Below, in pieces: positions 17,966 to 26,584 of a stretch of DNA of 64,000 nucleotides; position 1 is the stretch's first letter; each line of letters begins with the position of its first letter. A program made the position numbers and the translations under genes. The notes below the pieces were generated by a model. That model was not told where the DNA came from, ran no database searches, and was given only the letters and a program-made list of their open reading frames with translations. The DNA comes from Bacillus niameyensis (GTDB taxonomy: Bacteria; Bacillota; Bacilli; Bacillales; Bacillaceae_C): contig NZ_LN831197.1 in the NCBI RefSeq assembly GCF_001375535.1, positions 3,482,129-3,546,128 on the forward strand, given 5' to 3'.

Positions 17966-18703
17966 TTGAAGCATCGTAATAAAATTGTAGTATTTTGCAG
18001 CATTCTTATGGTCGGTATATTCCTTATATTAGGTATGTCTTTTTATGAGAAAAAGGGTCATTTTCACGTAGCGAAAAAGACCAAAAATAGAGCTGTTTCA
18101 AATGCGCTAATGGTCAATAAGCAAGTGGATAGTGAAAAGATGAGTAAGTTTATTGTAGATGAGGAAGAGAATAAGGATTTAGAGGATATTGAAGGAGGAG
18201 AAGATATTCCAGAAATGGAAGATATAGAAATGACAGAAATTATAAATTCATCAAATCAAACATCAAATAATTGGAGTAATAATTGGTCCAGTACGACAGG
18301 ACGAGAAGAAAGTAATGTTCCTAAAGACAACATTACTACCCCAAGCTCGAAACCTAGTTCTCCAAGTAAGGACAAACAAGAAAATGTGATCAATAAACCT
18401 GCAGAGAAAGATGAAAATAAGGGGGACCAAGATAAAGGTTCTGGGGTTATCGATGTTCCATCAGAAGAGAAGCCAGATAAAGAAACTAAACCGCCGGCAG
18501 AACAACCTGATAAGAATGAAAATGATCAAGAACAAGATAGTGCGAATGAAGAGAAACCTGTGGAACCACCAGGAGAAAATGAAGAAGAGGATGTCCAAAC
18601 AGAACTGGAAACGCCTGTCGATCCTGGTGTAGAGGAATCGCCTGATAGTTCGCATGAAACCGAGCAAGGCGTAACTGACAATAACCAGTCAGAAACTCAA
18701 TAG
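17966..18703 (+). CDS. Membrane-anchored acidic low-complexity protein
   Basis: The protein has 245 residues and starts at TTG with a purine-rich TGGGGGAA site upstream. A basic N-terminus (MKHRNK) precedes one hydrophobic segment at about residues 7-25, so it is either exported or anchored with its bulk outside. The remainder is strongly acidic and disordered: E/D-rich (EEENKDLEDIEGGEDIPEME), then N/S/T-rich, then P/E/K-rich to the end. No catalytic domain is visible and no family is recognised. Such tails often act as spacers in or near the wall. It lies directly before two wall hydrolase genes that also have acidic spacers after their signal peptides. Confidence 0.6.
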   Translation: MKHRNKIVVFCSILMVGIFLILGMSFYEKKGHFHVAKKTKNRAVSNALMVNKQVDSEKMSKFIVDEEENKDLEDIEGGEDIPEMEDIEMTEIINSSNQTSNNWSNNWSSTTGREESNVPKDNITTPSSKPSSPSKDKQENVINKPAEKDENKGDQDKGSGVIDVPSEEKPDKETKPPAEQPDKNENDQEQDSANEEKPVEPPGENEEEDVQTELETPVDPGVEESPDSSHETEQGVTDNNQSETQ

Positions 18704-18826
18704 AAAAGGGAAGATGTGAAAATAAAGCTAGTTTTTCTTAATATAGTGCATTTATGGGTATTTATACCTATTTATGTTCTGCCGTTTATTTCGATAATAG
18801 AAATATATATAGTCCGATGGGAGGGG

Positions 18827-18846
18827 GTATAAAGTTTACTTTATAC
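18827..18846 (+). promoter_or_regulatory. Short hairpin in the amidase leader
   Basis: Perfect 8-bp arms (GTATAAAG and CTTTATAC) around TTTA lie 49 bases before the amidase start. No T tract follows, so a leader structure or operator is more likely than a terminator. Confidence 0.35.
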
Positions 18847-18894
18847 TTCTCACATTTGGGCCATTTTTATGTCTATTAATAAATGGAGGAGAAA

Positions 18895-21126
18895 ATGAGA
18901 CAAACTAGCAAGATTCTAATCTACCTTGTTCTATTTACACTATCTTTACAGCTGTTACCCCACGGAGTTGCAGCAGAGAATGAGATGGATTTTCACCAAG
19001 ATGATCATATCTCAGCTTTTATTTATTCAAAGAATTCGGAAGACTTCATCCCGCTTTATGAGGATGAGACTGCCACAGTTGTCCTGGGTGAGCTGCTAGA
19101 TGGGACAGAGGTTAAAGTACTCGAAACGATGGATGATGTATCATTTATTGAATATACTTCTGACGATTCCAATTTGAAAGGATTCGTACCTTCAGCAAAT
19201 GTTGTTTTGGCTTCAGAAAAGGATGACTTTTTGAAGGAGCGAGAAGCAGCTGCTCAGGAACAAGTTTCCGAGAACGAAGAAGGAGACACTTTAGCAGTAG
19301 ATGTTGACAATGAGGGGCAAATAGAAGAATTGCCTGAGGTAGAAGGCGAAATGATCCCGATTGAGGAAGATCAGGATTCTAAAATAGAGGAAGAAATCTC
19401 TAAAAAGGAAGAAACCGAGGAAACTACGGAGATTTCTCAAGCCGAGCCATCTTCTGATCAGAACGCAATCCTTCAGCATAAGGCTGAGCCAAAAAAGCAA
19501 GTAAGAATGATGGCGCCTGTGTCAGCCAATCTACCGACTTTACAAGGTGTTGCTTTACAAGAGATAACTCATGTTTATGTAAAAGCTTCTACAACATCTA
19601 GTCATTTAAAATCATATCCACAAGGGCAGATTTTAAAGTTTCGCCCATACTCGGCAGATTGGTATGAAGCAACTGTATATATTGCCGGTAAAAAACAAAT
19701 TGGCTATATAAATGCTAAAGATGTTGATGTGATTAAAGCTGAACAGGAAAGGTTAAACGGCTTCGCTTTGAAGCAACCTGTTTCAGTTTATTCAGCTCCT
19801 ACGCAGAATGGGCAAATCTTAAAATCCTATAATCAGGGACAAGCTTTAATTTATCAATCTTTTTCATCACAATGGTATAAAGCAACAGTGATCTTGAATG
19901 GAAAAGCTAGAACAGGTTATATAGCTGCTTCCGATGTTGGAGAAGAACGTCCAATTGTCCAACAAGTGATCAAAGGGGTAGCTTTGAGCAGTCCAACCGA
20001 AGTGTATGAGTCGCCATCGACACAATCAAAAAGCTTAAAAGCATATTCCAAAGGTCATATTTTACAATACCGTACTTATAATTCTCAGTGGCATATAGCG
20101 ACTGTTTATGTGAGTGGCCAGGCACATACTGGGTATATTGCTGTGAAGGATGTTGAAACAGTCAACACATCTACGACAGTCTTAAAGGGAATTGCAGCTA
20201 AGTCGTCCATTCCTGTGTACCCCACGGCTTCTACCAATGCTAAAGTATGGAAAACTTATAACGAAGGCCATGAATTGAAGTATCGACCATTTACGTCTGA
20301 GTGGTATGAAGCAACGGTCTATGTCAATGGCAAAGCGCAGAAAGGTTATATCCATGCTAATGATGTAGAGGAGATCGTTCAGAAACAAGAATCTCTAAAG
20401 GGGATTGCCGCTCACGGTCGAGTAAAAGTATATACGAATGCTTCTAAAAATTCGAAGGCTTTGAAGCAATATTCTTATGGACATGGATTAGTATATCGGT
20501 CTTACACAAAAAATTGGTATGAAGCGACTGTCTATGTAAACGGAATTCGGAAATCTGGTTATATTCATAATTCAGATGTCATGGATGTTTCAGGCAAACT
20601 AATTGTCGTTGATGCTGGACATGGAGGACATGATCCAGGAGCGAAGACAAGTCAGTTGCTTGAGAAAGATTTGACGTTAGATCTTGCTAAACGCACGAGA
20701 AGTGAGCTAGAAAAGAAAGGCTTCACTGTCATCATGACAAGATCTGACGATGTATATATTACTCTGGATGGAAGATCCCAGATTGCAAATGATTCAAAAG
20801 CCAACTTATTTGTCAGTATTCACATTAACAGCTTTAATGGGAGTGCTAAAGGAATAGAAACATTTTGGCATGGAAAATACGAGAAACAGAAGAGCCGATT
20901 ATTGGCTGAACTGTTGCAAGATCGAATTGTTCAAGCGATGGAAAGCCCTTATCGCCGAGTAGAAGAGCAGAGTTTCCATGTGATCCGCGAGACGAAAATT
21001 CCGAGTGCGCTAGTAGAGGTTGGGTTCATCGATCATCCCGAGGATGCTGCAAAGTTAAAACAAGCAACATATAGACAACGGGTGGCAGAAGGGATTACGA
21101 ATGGTGTCATAGACTATTTTAAATAA
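18895..21126 (+). CDS. N-acetylmuramoyl-L-alanine amidase with five SH3-like repeats
   Basis: The protein has 743 residues. The ATG at 18895 is chosen because GGAGG lies five bases before it; the in-frame ATG at 18883 has no ribosome site. A signal peptide (cut near HGVAAEN) leads to an SH3-like unit (about 35-95), an acidic E-rich spacer, and five repeats of about 70 residues with the pattern KGIA..VY..AS..SK.LK.Y..G..L.YR...WYEATVYVNG....GYI...DV. Amidase_3 starts near 569: zinc ligands in DAGHGGHD, the glutamate of LLEKDLTLD and SIHINS, and the catalytic glutamate in SALVEVGF. It would cut the MurNAc-L-Ala bond in the wall. The next gene has the same repeats and a different enzyme. Confidence 0.92.
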   Translation: MRQTSKILIYLVLFTLSLQLLPHGVAAENEMDFHQDDHISAFIYSKNSEDFIPLYEDETATVVLGELLDGTEVKVLETMDDVSFIEYTSDDSNLKGFVPSANVVLASEKDDFLKEREAAAQEQVSENEEGDTLAVDVDNEGQIEELPEVEGEMIPIEEDQDSKIEEEISKKEETEETTEISQAEPSSDQNAILQHKAEPKKQVRMMAPVSANLPTLQGVALQEITHVYVKASTTSSHLKSYPQGQILKFRPYSADWYEATVYIAGKKQIGYINAKDVDVIKAEQERLNGFALKQPVSVYSAPTQNGQILKSYNQGQALIYQSFSSQWYKATVILNGKARTGYIAASDVGEERPIVQQVIKGVALSSPTEVYESPSTQSKSLKAYSKGHILQYRTYNSQWHIATVYVSGQAHTGYIAVKDVETVNTSTTVLKGIAAKSSIPVYPTASTNAKVWKTYNEGHELKYRPFTSEWYEATVYVNGKAQKGYIHANDVEEIVQKQESLKGIAAHGRVKVYTNASKNSKALKQYSYGHGLVYRSYTKNWYEATVYVNGIRKSGYIHNSDVMDVSGKLIVVDAGHGGHDPGAKTSQLLEKDLTLDLAKRTRSELEKKGFTVIMTRSDDVYITLDGRSQIANDSKANLFVSIHINSFNGSAKGIETFWHGKYEKQKSRLLAELLQDRIVQAMESPYRRVEEQSFHVIRETKIPSALVEVGFIDHPEDAAKLKQATYRQRVAEGITNGVIDYFK

Positions 21127-21133
21127 TAGAGAG

Positions 21134-21166
21134 AAAATCCTGCATCATTGTATGCGGGATTTTTTA
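21134..21166 (+). terminator. Terminator of the amidase gene
   Basis: An 11-bp stem with one G-U pair, six-base loop, and a T6 tract directly after the right arm. Confidence 0.8.
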
Positions 21167-21175
21167 ACTTTCTTC

Positions 21176-21318
21176 CTAAGTAAAAAATTATCTTCGAAAC
21201 GTAAAAGATTTTCTGCTAATCTCGCGTAATTATACTCAAATCTAAAAAATTAATATTAAACTTAAAAAAATAACACGTAAGCTTAAAAAATAATAGATCT
21301 AAAGGATTTGTCCGTTGA
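21176..21318. repeat. Degenerate 21-bp tandem repeat, locus 1
   Basis: Directly after the amidase terminator the sequence falls into 20-21-base units of the form A(A/C)GTAAAAGATT plus a variable tail. This is the same family and orientation as the arrays at 40.3 and 63.5 kb, though here more AT-rich and decayed. It is non-coding in all frames. Confidence 0.55.
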
Positions 21319-21366
21319 ATATTTAATTAGATTTCCCATGGTAGCTAATGCTAAATACCCATAAAG

Positions 21367-21375
21367 TGGTATAAT
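21367..21375 (+). promoter_or_regulatory. Extended -10 promoter candidate for the peptidase gene
   Basis: TGG-TATAAT at 21367-21375 is an extended -10 element about 100 bases before the gene; no good -35 is seen. A small stem (AAAGTG/CACTTT) and a second stem at 21453-21469 (TCCCCG/CGGGGA) lie in the leader, the latter touching the ribosome-site region. Confidence 0.4.
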
Positions 21376-21469
21376 AAGGAAGAAAGTGCTGTCACTTTTC
21401 CTGTTATTATGTAGAATAATAGATAGGGAGAACGTTGCTCACATTCTAGATTTCCCCGATTGACGGGGA

Positions 21470-24463
21470 GTGTTGGAGGGGATAAAAATAAAAGGGTTAA
21501 AAGTTAGTATTTACGTAATGATTGCTGTATTGTTCTTTCAACTCATTCCATCTTACGTTGCAGCGACAGAATCAAGCGATAGTTCGCAGCAGGAGACAAA
21601 TACATGGTTTGTATTTGCGGAGTCTCCTGAACAAACGGTTGACTTGTTCGAAGAAGAAAATGCTGAACAATGGTTGGCTACCATTCCTGATGATACAGAA
21701 GTTGAGGTATTGGAAGCAGGAGATGAGTATTCTTACATACGGTACACTTCGATAGAAAATGAGCAGGCGACAGAATTAACAGGATATGTTTCTAACGCTT
21801 ATTTAGTTCAGATAGACGATGCAGAAGCATTTCGTCAACAACGTAATCAAATGAATGAGCAAGAAGAAACGGATCAGCCTGCATCTGAAAAACATGGTGA
21901 AGAAACCAATCTTAATGAAGGCCCATCCACTCAAATTGAGGATGAAGAGGAAAAGCTAGATAAAGAGAAACAGCCAGATTCGGCCAAAGTTGTTGAGAAA
22001 AAATCTACTTCAGAAAAAGTGAATACTCTGTCTTCAGGGCAAGATGATCCAGTAACTGAAGAACAGGAAGTATTACAAGGTGTTGCAATGCAACAACCTA
22101 CGACAGTATATACGGAACTGTCTACGAAATCCAAAACTTTAAAATCATATCGCCAAGGTCATGTACTTAAATTCCAAGCATATGATGACAATTGGTTTCA
22201 AGCTACGGTTTATATGAATGGTGAACCACAGACAGGATTTATTTCAAATAAAGATGTGAAATTAATTGCCGGGCAGGAACAATTGGAAGGTTTAGCACTA
22301 AAGCAGCCTATCAACGTATATGATGCTCTTGACCGTCAAGCAAATGTTCTTAAAAAATATAAATATGGTCAACTTTTAAAATACCGAACTTTAACAGAAG
22401 ATTGGTATCAAGCGACTGTAATCATTAATGGTAAAGCTCAGTCCGGATTCATCACAGTGGATGATGTTGGTGATGAGGCTCCAGTTGCTCAAGGGATTGC
22501 TCTTAATAAAACAAACATTTATGAACAAACGGCTAAAGGTTCAAAAGTATTAAAAGCGTATGATAAGGGTCAAGTTTTAAAATATCGTGCATTTAATGGG
22601 GATTGGTATGAAGCGACTGTATATATAAACGGGACCGCAAAAACAGGCTATATTCATAAAAGTGATGTAGAAACTGCTGTTTTCGACGAGGAGATTGTAC
22701 AAGGGATTGCTGTAAAAGCATCTACACCTGTTTATTCAGCTGCTTCAACAAACTCCGCACCTTTGAAATCATATCAGCAAGGCAGCATTTTAAAATATAA
22801 AACATTTACATCTGGCTGGTATAAGGCGACCGTTATGGTCAACGGAAAAGCGAAAACAGGTTATATTGCAAAAGCAGATGTTGGAAGTAAAAATGCTACT
22901 TTAACAGGCTACGCACAAGCTAACAAGACAAAGGTGTATCAGGGTCCTTCCAAAAGTGCTAAAACGTGGAAGAGTTATGGAAAAGGATCAATTTTAAAGT
23001 ATAAATACTATAATTCTAGTTGGTTCCAAGTGACGGTCATTGTGAATGGAAAAAAACAAACGGGGTATATTCATACGAAAGATGTTGGCGGCAATGCTCC
23101 GTTAGTTAGAGGCTTTGCCTATTCAAATCCAACACGCGTCTATAGCGACACTTCGAAAAGTGCAAGTGTGTGGAAGACATATCCTATAGGGCAATCCATT
23201 CAATACAGACCATACAACAATGAGTGGTACAAGGTAACTGTATATGTGAATGGCAAAGCTCAAACAGGGTATATCCATGCAAAAGATGCTGGGACAACAG
23301 CGCCCCTTATCAAAGGTTTTGCTTATGGAAGCCCAACAAATATCTATAGTAGTACAGCAAAGAGTTCTAAAGTACTGAAAAATTATGCAAGAGGCAGTGC
23401 GTTGCAATATCGTCCACATAATAGTGATTGGTATAAGGCAACTGTATATGTTAATGGAAAAGCACGAACTGGTTACATTCATAAAAATGATGTTGGACTA
23501 AGTAAGCCAAAGCCAATTGGAAATACGAATATTGTGAACCCGAATCGTGTTTATACCTATAATCATATGGTTCAAGACATTAAAGCTTTACAACGTGCCT
23601 ATCCAGATTTAATTACGTATCATTCCATTGGTAAGTCTGAATATGGCCGTGATATTTATGCTATCTCCATTGGAAAAGGGAAGCCAACGGCATTTATTAA
23701 TGGTTCCCACCATGGTCGTGAATGGTTGACGACCAACTTAAATATGTACATGGTGGAGCAATATGCGAAAGCCTATTATAAAAAGCAAAAGATTCAAGGC
23801 TATGATACTTATAATCTATTAAATAAAACAACGCTCTGGTTTGTACCAATGGTGAATCCAGATGGTGTCACTCTCCAACAGGAAGGGCTAAAGGCTTTTC
23901 CAAAAAGCGTTCACGCTTCCTTAATTAAAATGAACGAAGGAAGTACGAACTTTAAACGTTGGAAGGCAAACGGAAAAGGCGTTGACTTAAATCGTCAATA
24001 TGATGCAGGATGGAAAACAATCCGTAATAACGCAAAAGGGCCAAGTTATGCCAACTTTAAAGGATATAGTCCTGCAAGTGCATCTGAAATCAAAGCAATA
24101 TTAAAATTCGAAGCAAAAATCGATCCGGAAATTGCGGTAGCTTATCATTCTAGTGGAAAAATACTCTATTGGAATTACTTACAAACTGGAGCGGATTATG
24201 GCCGCGACCTTGCATTAGCACAAGTGATTAGCAAAATGACAGGCTACAGTCTCTATAAACCTGTGGGCATTCCTTCAGGAGGTGGCTATACAGATTGGTT
24301 TATTCAAGCCCATAAACGTCCTGGTTTTACTCCTGAAATTTCAAAGTGGGTAAATCAAACTAATCCGCCATTGTCTGAATTTCCAGGTGCTTGGAGAGAG
24401 AATCAAGCAGTAGGGTTGTATGTTGCGCAAGAAAGCGCAAAGTTGTATGCGAAAAGGAAATAA
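21470..24463 (+). CDS. M14 family carboxypeptidase with seven SH3-like repeats
   Basis: The protein has about 997 residues. A signal peptide (IAVLFFQLIPSYVAA) leads to an SH3-like unit, an acidic spacer, and seven repeats of about 70 residues of the type seen in the amidase (VYSDTSKSASVWKTY; WYKVTVYVNGKAQTGYI). An M14 domain runs from about residue 689: zinc ligands in HHGREW (near 747), the arginine of VDLNRQYDAGW, a late histidine in VAYHSSG and the catalytic glutamate in GFTPEISKW. M14 wall enzymes of this class often cut gamma-D-Glu-diamino-acid bonds. The start is uncertain: GTG 21470 and TTG 21473 are poorly spaced, while the strong GTTGGAGGGG site at 21472-21481 fits a non-standard ATA at 21488. 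Confidence 0.9.
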   Translation: MLEGIKIKGLKVSIYVMIAVLFFQLIPSYVAATESSDSSQQETNTWFVFAESPEQTVDLFEEENAEQWLATIPDDTEVEVLEAGDEYSYIRYTSIENEQATELTGYVSNAYLVQIDDAEAFRQQRNQMNEQEETDQPASEKHGEETNLNEGPSTQIEDEEEKLDKEKQPDSAKVVEKKSTSEKVNTLSSGQDDPVTEEQEVLQGVAMQQPTTVYTELSTKSKTLKSYRQGHVLKFQAYDDNWFQATVYMNGEPQTGFISNKDVKLIAGQEQLEGLALKQPINVYDALDRQANVLKKYKYGQLLKYRTLTEDWYQATVIINGKAQSGFITVDDVGDEAPVAQGIALNKTNIYEQTAKGSKVLKAYDKGQVLKYRAFNGDWYEATVYINGTAKTGYIHKSDVETAVFDEEIVQGIAVKASTPVYSAASTNSAPLKSYQQGSILKYKTFTSGWYKATVMVNGKAKTGYIAKADVGSKNATLTGYAQANKTKVYQGPSKSAKTWKSYGKGSILKYKYYNSSWFQVTVIVNGKKQTGYIHTKDVGGNAPLVRGFAYSNPTRVYSDTSKSASVWKTYPIGQSIQYRPYNNEWYKVTVYVNGKAQTGYIHAKDAGTTAPLIKGFAYGSPTNIYSSTAKSSKVLKNYARGSALQYRPHNSDWYKATVYVNGKARTGYIHKNDVGLSKPKPIGNTNIVNPNRVYTYNHMVQDIKALQRAYPDLITYHSIGKSEYGRDIYAISIGKGKPTAFINGSHHGREWLTTNLNMYMVEQYAKAYYKKQKIQGYDTYNLLNKTTLWFVPMVNPDGVTLQQEGLKAFPKSVHASLIKMNEGSTNFKRWKANGKGVDLNRQYDAGWKTIRNNAKGPSYANFKGYSPASASEIKAILKFEAKIDPEIAVAYHSSGKILYWNYLQTGADYGRDLALAQVISKMTGYSLYKPVGIPSGGGYTDWFIQAHKRPGFTPEISKWVNQTNPPLSEFPGAWRENQAVGLYVAQESAKLYAKRK

Positions 24464-24467
24464 GGTT

Positions 24468-24506
24468 AAGGACTATCTGACACTAAGCTGTTGGGTAGTC
24501 CTTTTT
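24468..24506 (+). terminator. Terminator of the M14 peptidase gene
   Basis: AAGGACTATC pairs with GGTAGTCCTT (one G-U pair) and is followed by T5. Confidence 0.75.
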
Positions 24507-24529
24507 GTGAGAATAAAGGAAGAAGCGAA

Positions 24530-24760
24530 ATGGAAAGATTGGTCAGAATTGAAATCTTGCTTCCAGCGATTGCATTAGTGTTCCACCCCCGGCAGTTGTT
24601 TCAGTGGGAAAAGGCTGAAGCTGTTACCCAACAAATGAAGGGAGTAGCACTTAAGATTCCAATGGATAAAGCTCAAAGTTTCATTACTTTGCAGTCGTAT
24701 AAACAGGGGCAAGTTCTCTAGTTTAAGCCTAGTAGTTTCTCGGGAATATTCAGTCTTCGT
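24530..24760 (+). pseudogene. Remnant of a third SH3-repeat wall protein
   Basis: A short frame from the ATG at 24530 (good GGAAGAAG site) reads a degraded signal-like stretch and then MKGVALKIPMDKAQSF and LQSYKQGQVL. These match the start of the first SH3-like repeat of the two preceding wall hydrolases (QGVAMQQPTTVY; LKSYRQGHVL). A stop follows at 24719-24721, and the next in-frame residues (FKPSSFSG) still resemble the expected continuation. No catalytic domain remains. The likely origin is a third tandem paralogue reduced to its 5-prime end. Confidence 0.65.
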
Positions 24761-25059
24761 TAACATCCGGACTTCCATTCAATATATAACCTGCTACTGC
24801 TTGCCAGCAATAATAACCCTAAACGGTAATACTAGTGAATTTTCAGTTTTAACCTGTTTTAGCATTATGCTATTATTAATCCGAACATGGACTTACCTTG
24901 TATCCACAATCTTTGTGTGTAATGCTCCATTTGAGCCTTCTGTAAACTCAAAGACCTCTGACCAAACAGTTTATGTTGGGTGCAGGTCCATCTATTGCTT
25001 TTATTAGATAACTATTAATATCTGCCATTATATCCCTCCCTAATAGATTATTGACCAAA
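24761..25059. other. Non-coding stretch with a possible minus-strand coding remnant
   Basis: No intact gene. On the minus strand between about 24980 and 24790 one frame reads protein-like text (WSEVFEFTEGSNGALHTKI, then INNSIMLKQVKTENSLVLPF) with a single stop in between. It looks like a decayed beta-rich domain but is not assigned to a family. Confidence 0.3.
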
Positions 25060-25090
25060 AGAAAAAGAACGCCTTTTATGACGTTCTCTT
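25060..25090 (-). terminator. Terminator of the minus-strand hydrolase gene
   Basis: AGAACG and CGTTCT arms with T5 on the minus strand, starting about 25 bases past the stop codon. Confidence 0.6.
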
Positions 25091-25112
25091 CACTAATATT
25101 TTTTAGGTATTA

Positions 25113-26096
25113 TTATTGTATTACCTTCAATATATTTTCCTTTAACAATGACGGAAAGTGTTGAACTAACTCATCATGTTTTTCATAATCTCCTAAATCT
25201 AAACTAATATTTTTTAAATTTAGCTCTTTTGTGAATTCCATAAAAGGTAGCACATGATTTTTATAATGCGGTTCACCTTTACCTACATGAATCATTACAT
25301 TTGGTTCGTGTTCACTTTCTTTAACAGCATCAAACAACACTGAATTTAACCACTTAATATTTTCTTCAGTGAGATCTCCAGCTAAATACTTAAAAATGGG
25401 CCTTAAAATGGAGTTGGGTTTATCCACGTCCAGCCTACCAGCTGATAAATAATCGCCTAAAAGCGTTTGGGGACCACCTACTATTGCACCCCCGTATTTA
25501 CCTCTATATGTAAAATATAAGGAAGCAAATCCTCCTTTACTAGAACCAATACAGAGTACATTTTCTTTCCTAATCCCTCGAGAAATTCTTACATCTTCAA
25601 TTAGTTTTAACACATTATCAGCTATTGAAAATGTTTTGTTTGGCCCTAGATAATAGGATGTTCGTGTATCTTGATCCGATCCATAATCATCCTTTATATA
25701 GAGACGATTAACTTTTACGTCTTTTAGAGATCTGATATAATTATAACCTGGAGTTCTACTAATGCCTTGGAATCCAACAATTAAGTAGTCGCTTGATTCA
25801 ACAGGATAAAACAAATATTTAATGCCTTTGGTAGTCAGTTTCTCTACTCTAAGTGCTTTATATTTTACTTTATCTGTCCACTTTTTATTTACCTTAACTT
25901 GATATTTATATGTGTATCTTATATGACTTTCTAATTGGGATACTGGCAGCTCACATTTATCCTTAGCTTTTATAACTATCAAATGAGAGAATTCCTTTTT
26001 AATTTCATTATAAATAACTAATCTTACATCTTCGTCAATGCCAAACTCCTTATAAGGTTCAAAGGTTAGCACCTGTTCTTTTGCTTCGTTAATCAT
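25113..26096 (-). CDS. Asp2-like alpha/beta hydrolase without the beta-sandwich tail
   Basis: The protein has 327 residues from the ATG at 26096, which has GGGGAGG six bases upstream; the upstream GTG at 26111 and ATG at 26102 overlap or touch that site. Residues about 1-90 are a small beta-rich domain. The rest is the same hydrolase as at 16.7 kb: YNYIRSLKDVKVNRLYIKDD, elbow GSSKGGFASLYF near 181-187, GGPQTLLGDYLSAGR, and GKGEPHYKNHVLPF with a late histidine. Unlike its relative it lacks the C-terminal beta-sandwich, which is instead carried by the divergent lipoprotein gene. The two genes share a 139-base divergent promoter region. Substrate unknown. Confidence 0.65.
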   Translation of the reverse strand: MINEAKEQVLTFEPYKEFGIDEDVRLVIYNEIKKEFSHLIVIKAKDKCELPVSQLESHIRYTYKYQVKVNKKWTDKVKYKALRVEKLTTKGIKYLFYPVESSDYLIVGFQGISRTPGYNYIRSLKDVKVNRLYIKDDYGSDQDTRTSYYLGPNKTFSIADNVLKLIEDVRISRGIRKENVLCIGSSKGGFASLYFTYRGKYGGAIVGGPQTLLGDYLSAGRLDVDKPNSILRPIFKYLAGDLTEENIKWLNSVLFDAVKESEHEPNVMIHVGKGEPHYKNHVLPFMEFTKELNLKNISLDLGDYEKHDELVQHFPSLLKENILKVIQ

Positions 26097-26200
26097 AAAC
26101 ATCCTCCCCACAATAAAAAATACATCACACCAATTGATATAGTAAACACTACTAAGTTACCATTTTAGTATAAAAAAAGAAAATTTATGAGCATACGTGT

Positions 26201-26206
26201 TATAAT
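26201..26206 (+). promoter_or_regulatory. -10 box candidate for the lipoprotein gene
   Basis: TATAAT 30 bases before the GTG start; no convincing -35 box is present. Confidence 0.4.
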
Positions 26207-26235
26207 GCGTTATATAAAATTTAGGAGGAATTTTT

Positions 26236-26577
26236 GTGAAGAAAATAATAGTCCTAATTATTGCTAGCCTTTTTGTTATAGCAACTGGATGCAGTCCCGC
26301 TAACACTTCGAAAAGCGAACCTGAAATTTTAGATCTCACAATTGAAATAGTAGACGACTCTAATTTTAACGTTGTTACTACTGCAGAAGGAGATCAATTA
26401 AGGTATGCATATTACGTATTTAAAGACAATGAGGTTCTCGAAAAATTTGCATACGGAAAAGATGCTCACTTTTCTTACTCCGCTAAAGAACCAGGTTTGT
26501 ATAAGGTAAGGTCCTACATAAAAGATAAAGACGGAAAAATAGTTCGTAAAGATACGAAAGAAGTCGAGATCGAATAA
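26236..26577 (+). CDS. Small lipoprotein consisting of one beta-sandwich domain
   Basis: The protein has 113 residues and starts at GTG with GGAGG upstream. The signal peptide ends in a lipobox-like IATGC with the cysteine at residue 19, so the mature protein should be a membrane-anchored lipoprotein outside the cell. After a short linker it holds one domain (residues about 35-113: RYAYYVFKDNEVLEKFAYG; EPGLYKVRSYIKDKDGK). This closely follows the C-terminal domain of the 16.7 kb hydrolase and the beta-sandwich of the 1457-residue fusion. It is divergent from a hydrolase that lacks this domain. A ligand-binding role towards the surface polymer is inference. Confidence 0.7.
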   Translation: MKKIIVLIIASLFVIATGCSPANTSKSEPEILDLTIEIVDDSNFNVVTTAEGDQLRYAYYVFKDNEVLEKFAYGKDAHFSYSAKEPGLYKVRSYIKDKDGKIVRKDTKEVEIE

Positions 26578-26584
26578 TATATTG

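Noticed and set aside
23123..23482. 119-codon minus-strand ORF
   Set aside because: Antisense shadow of the SH3-like repeats in the M14 peptidase gene.
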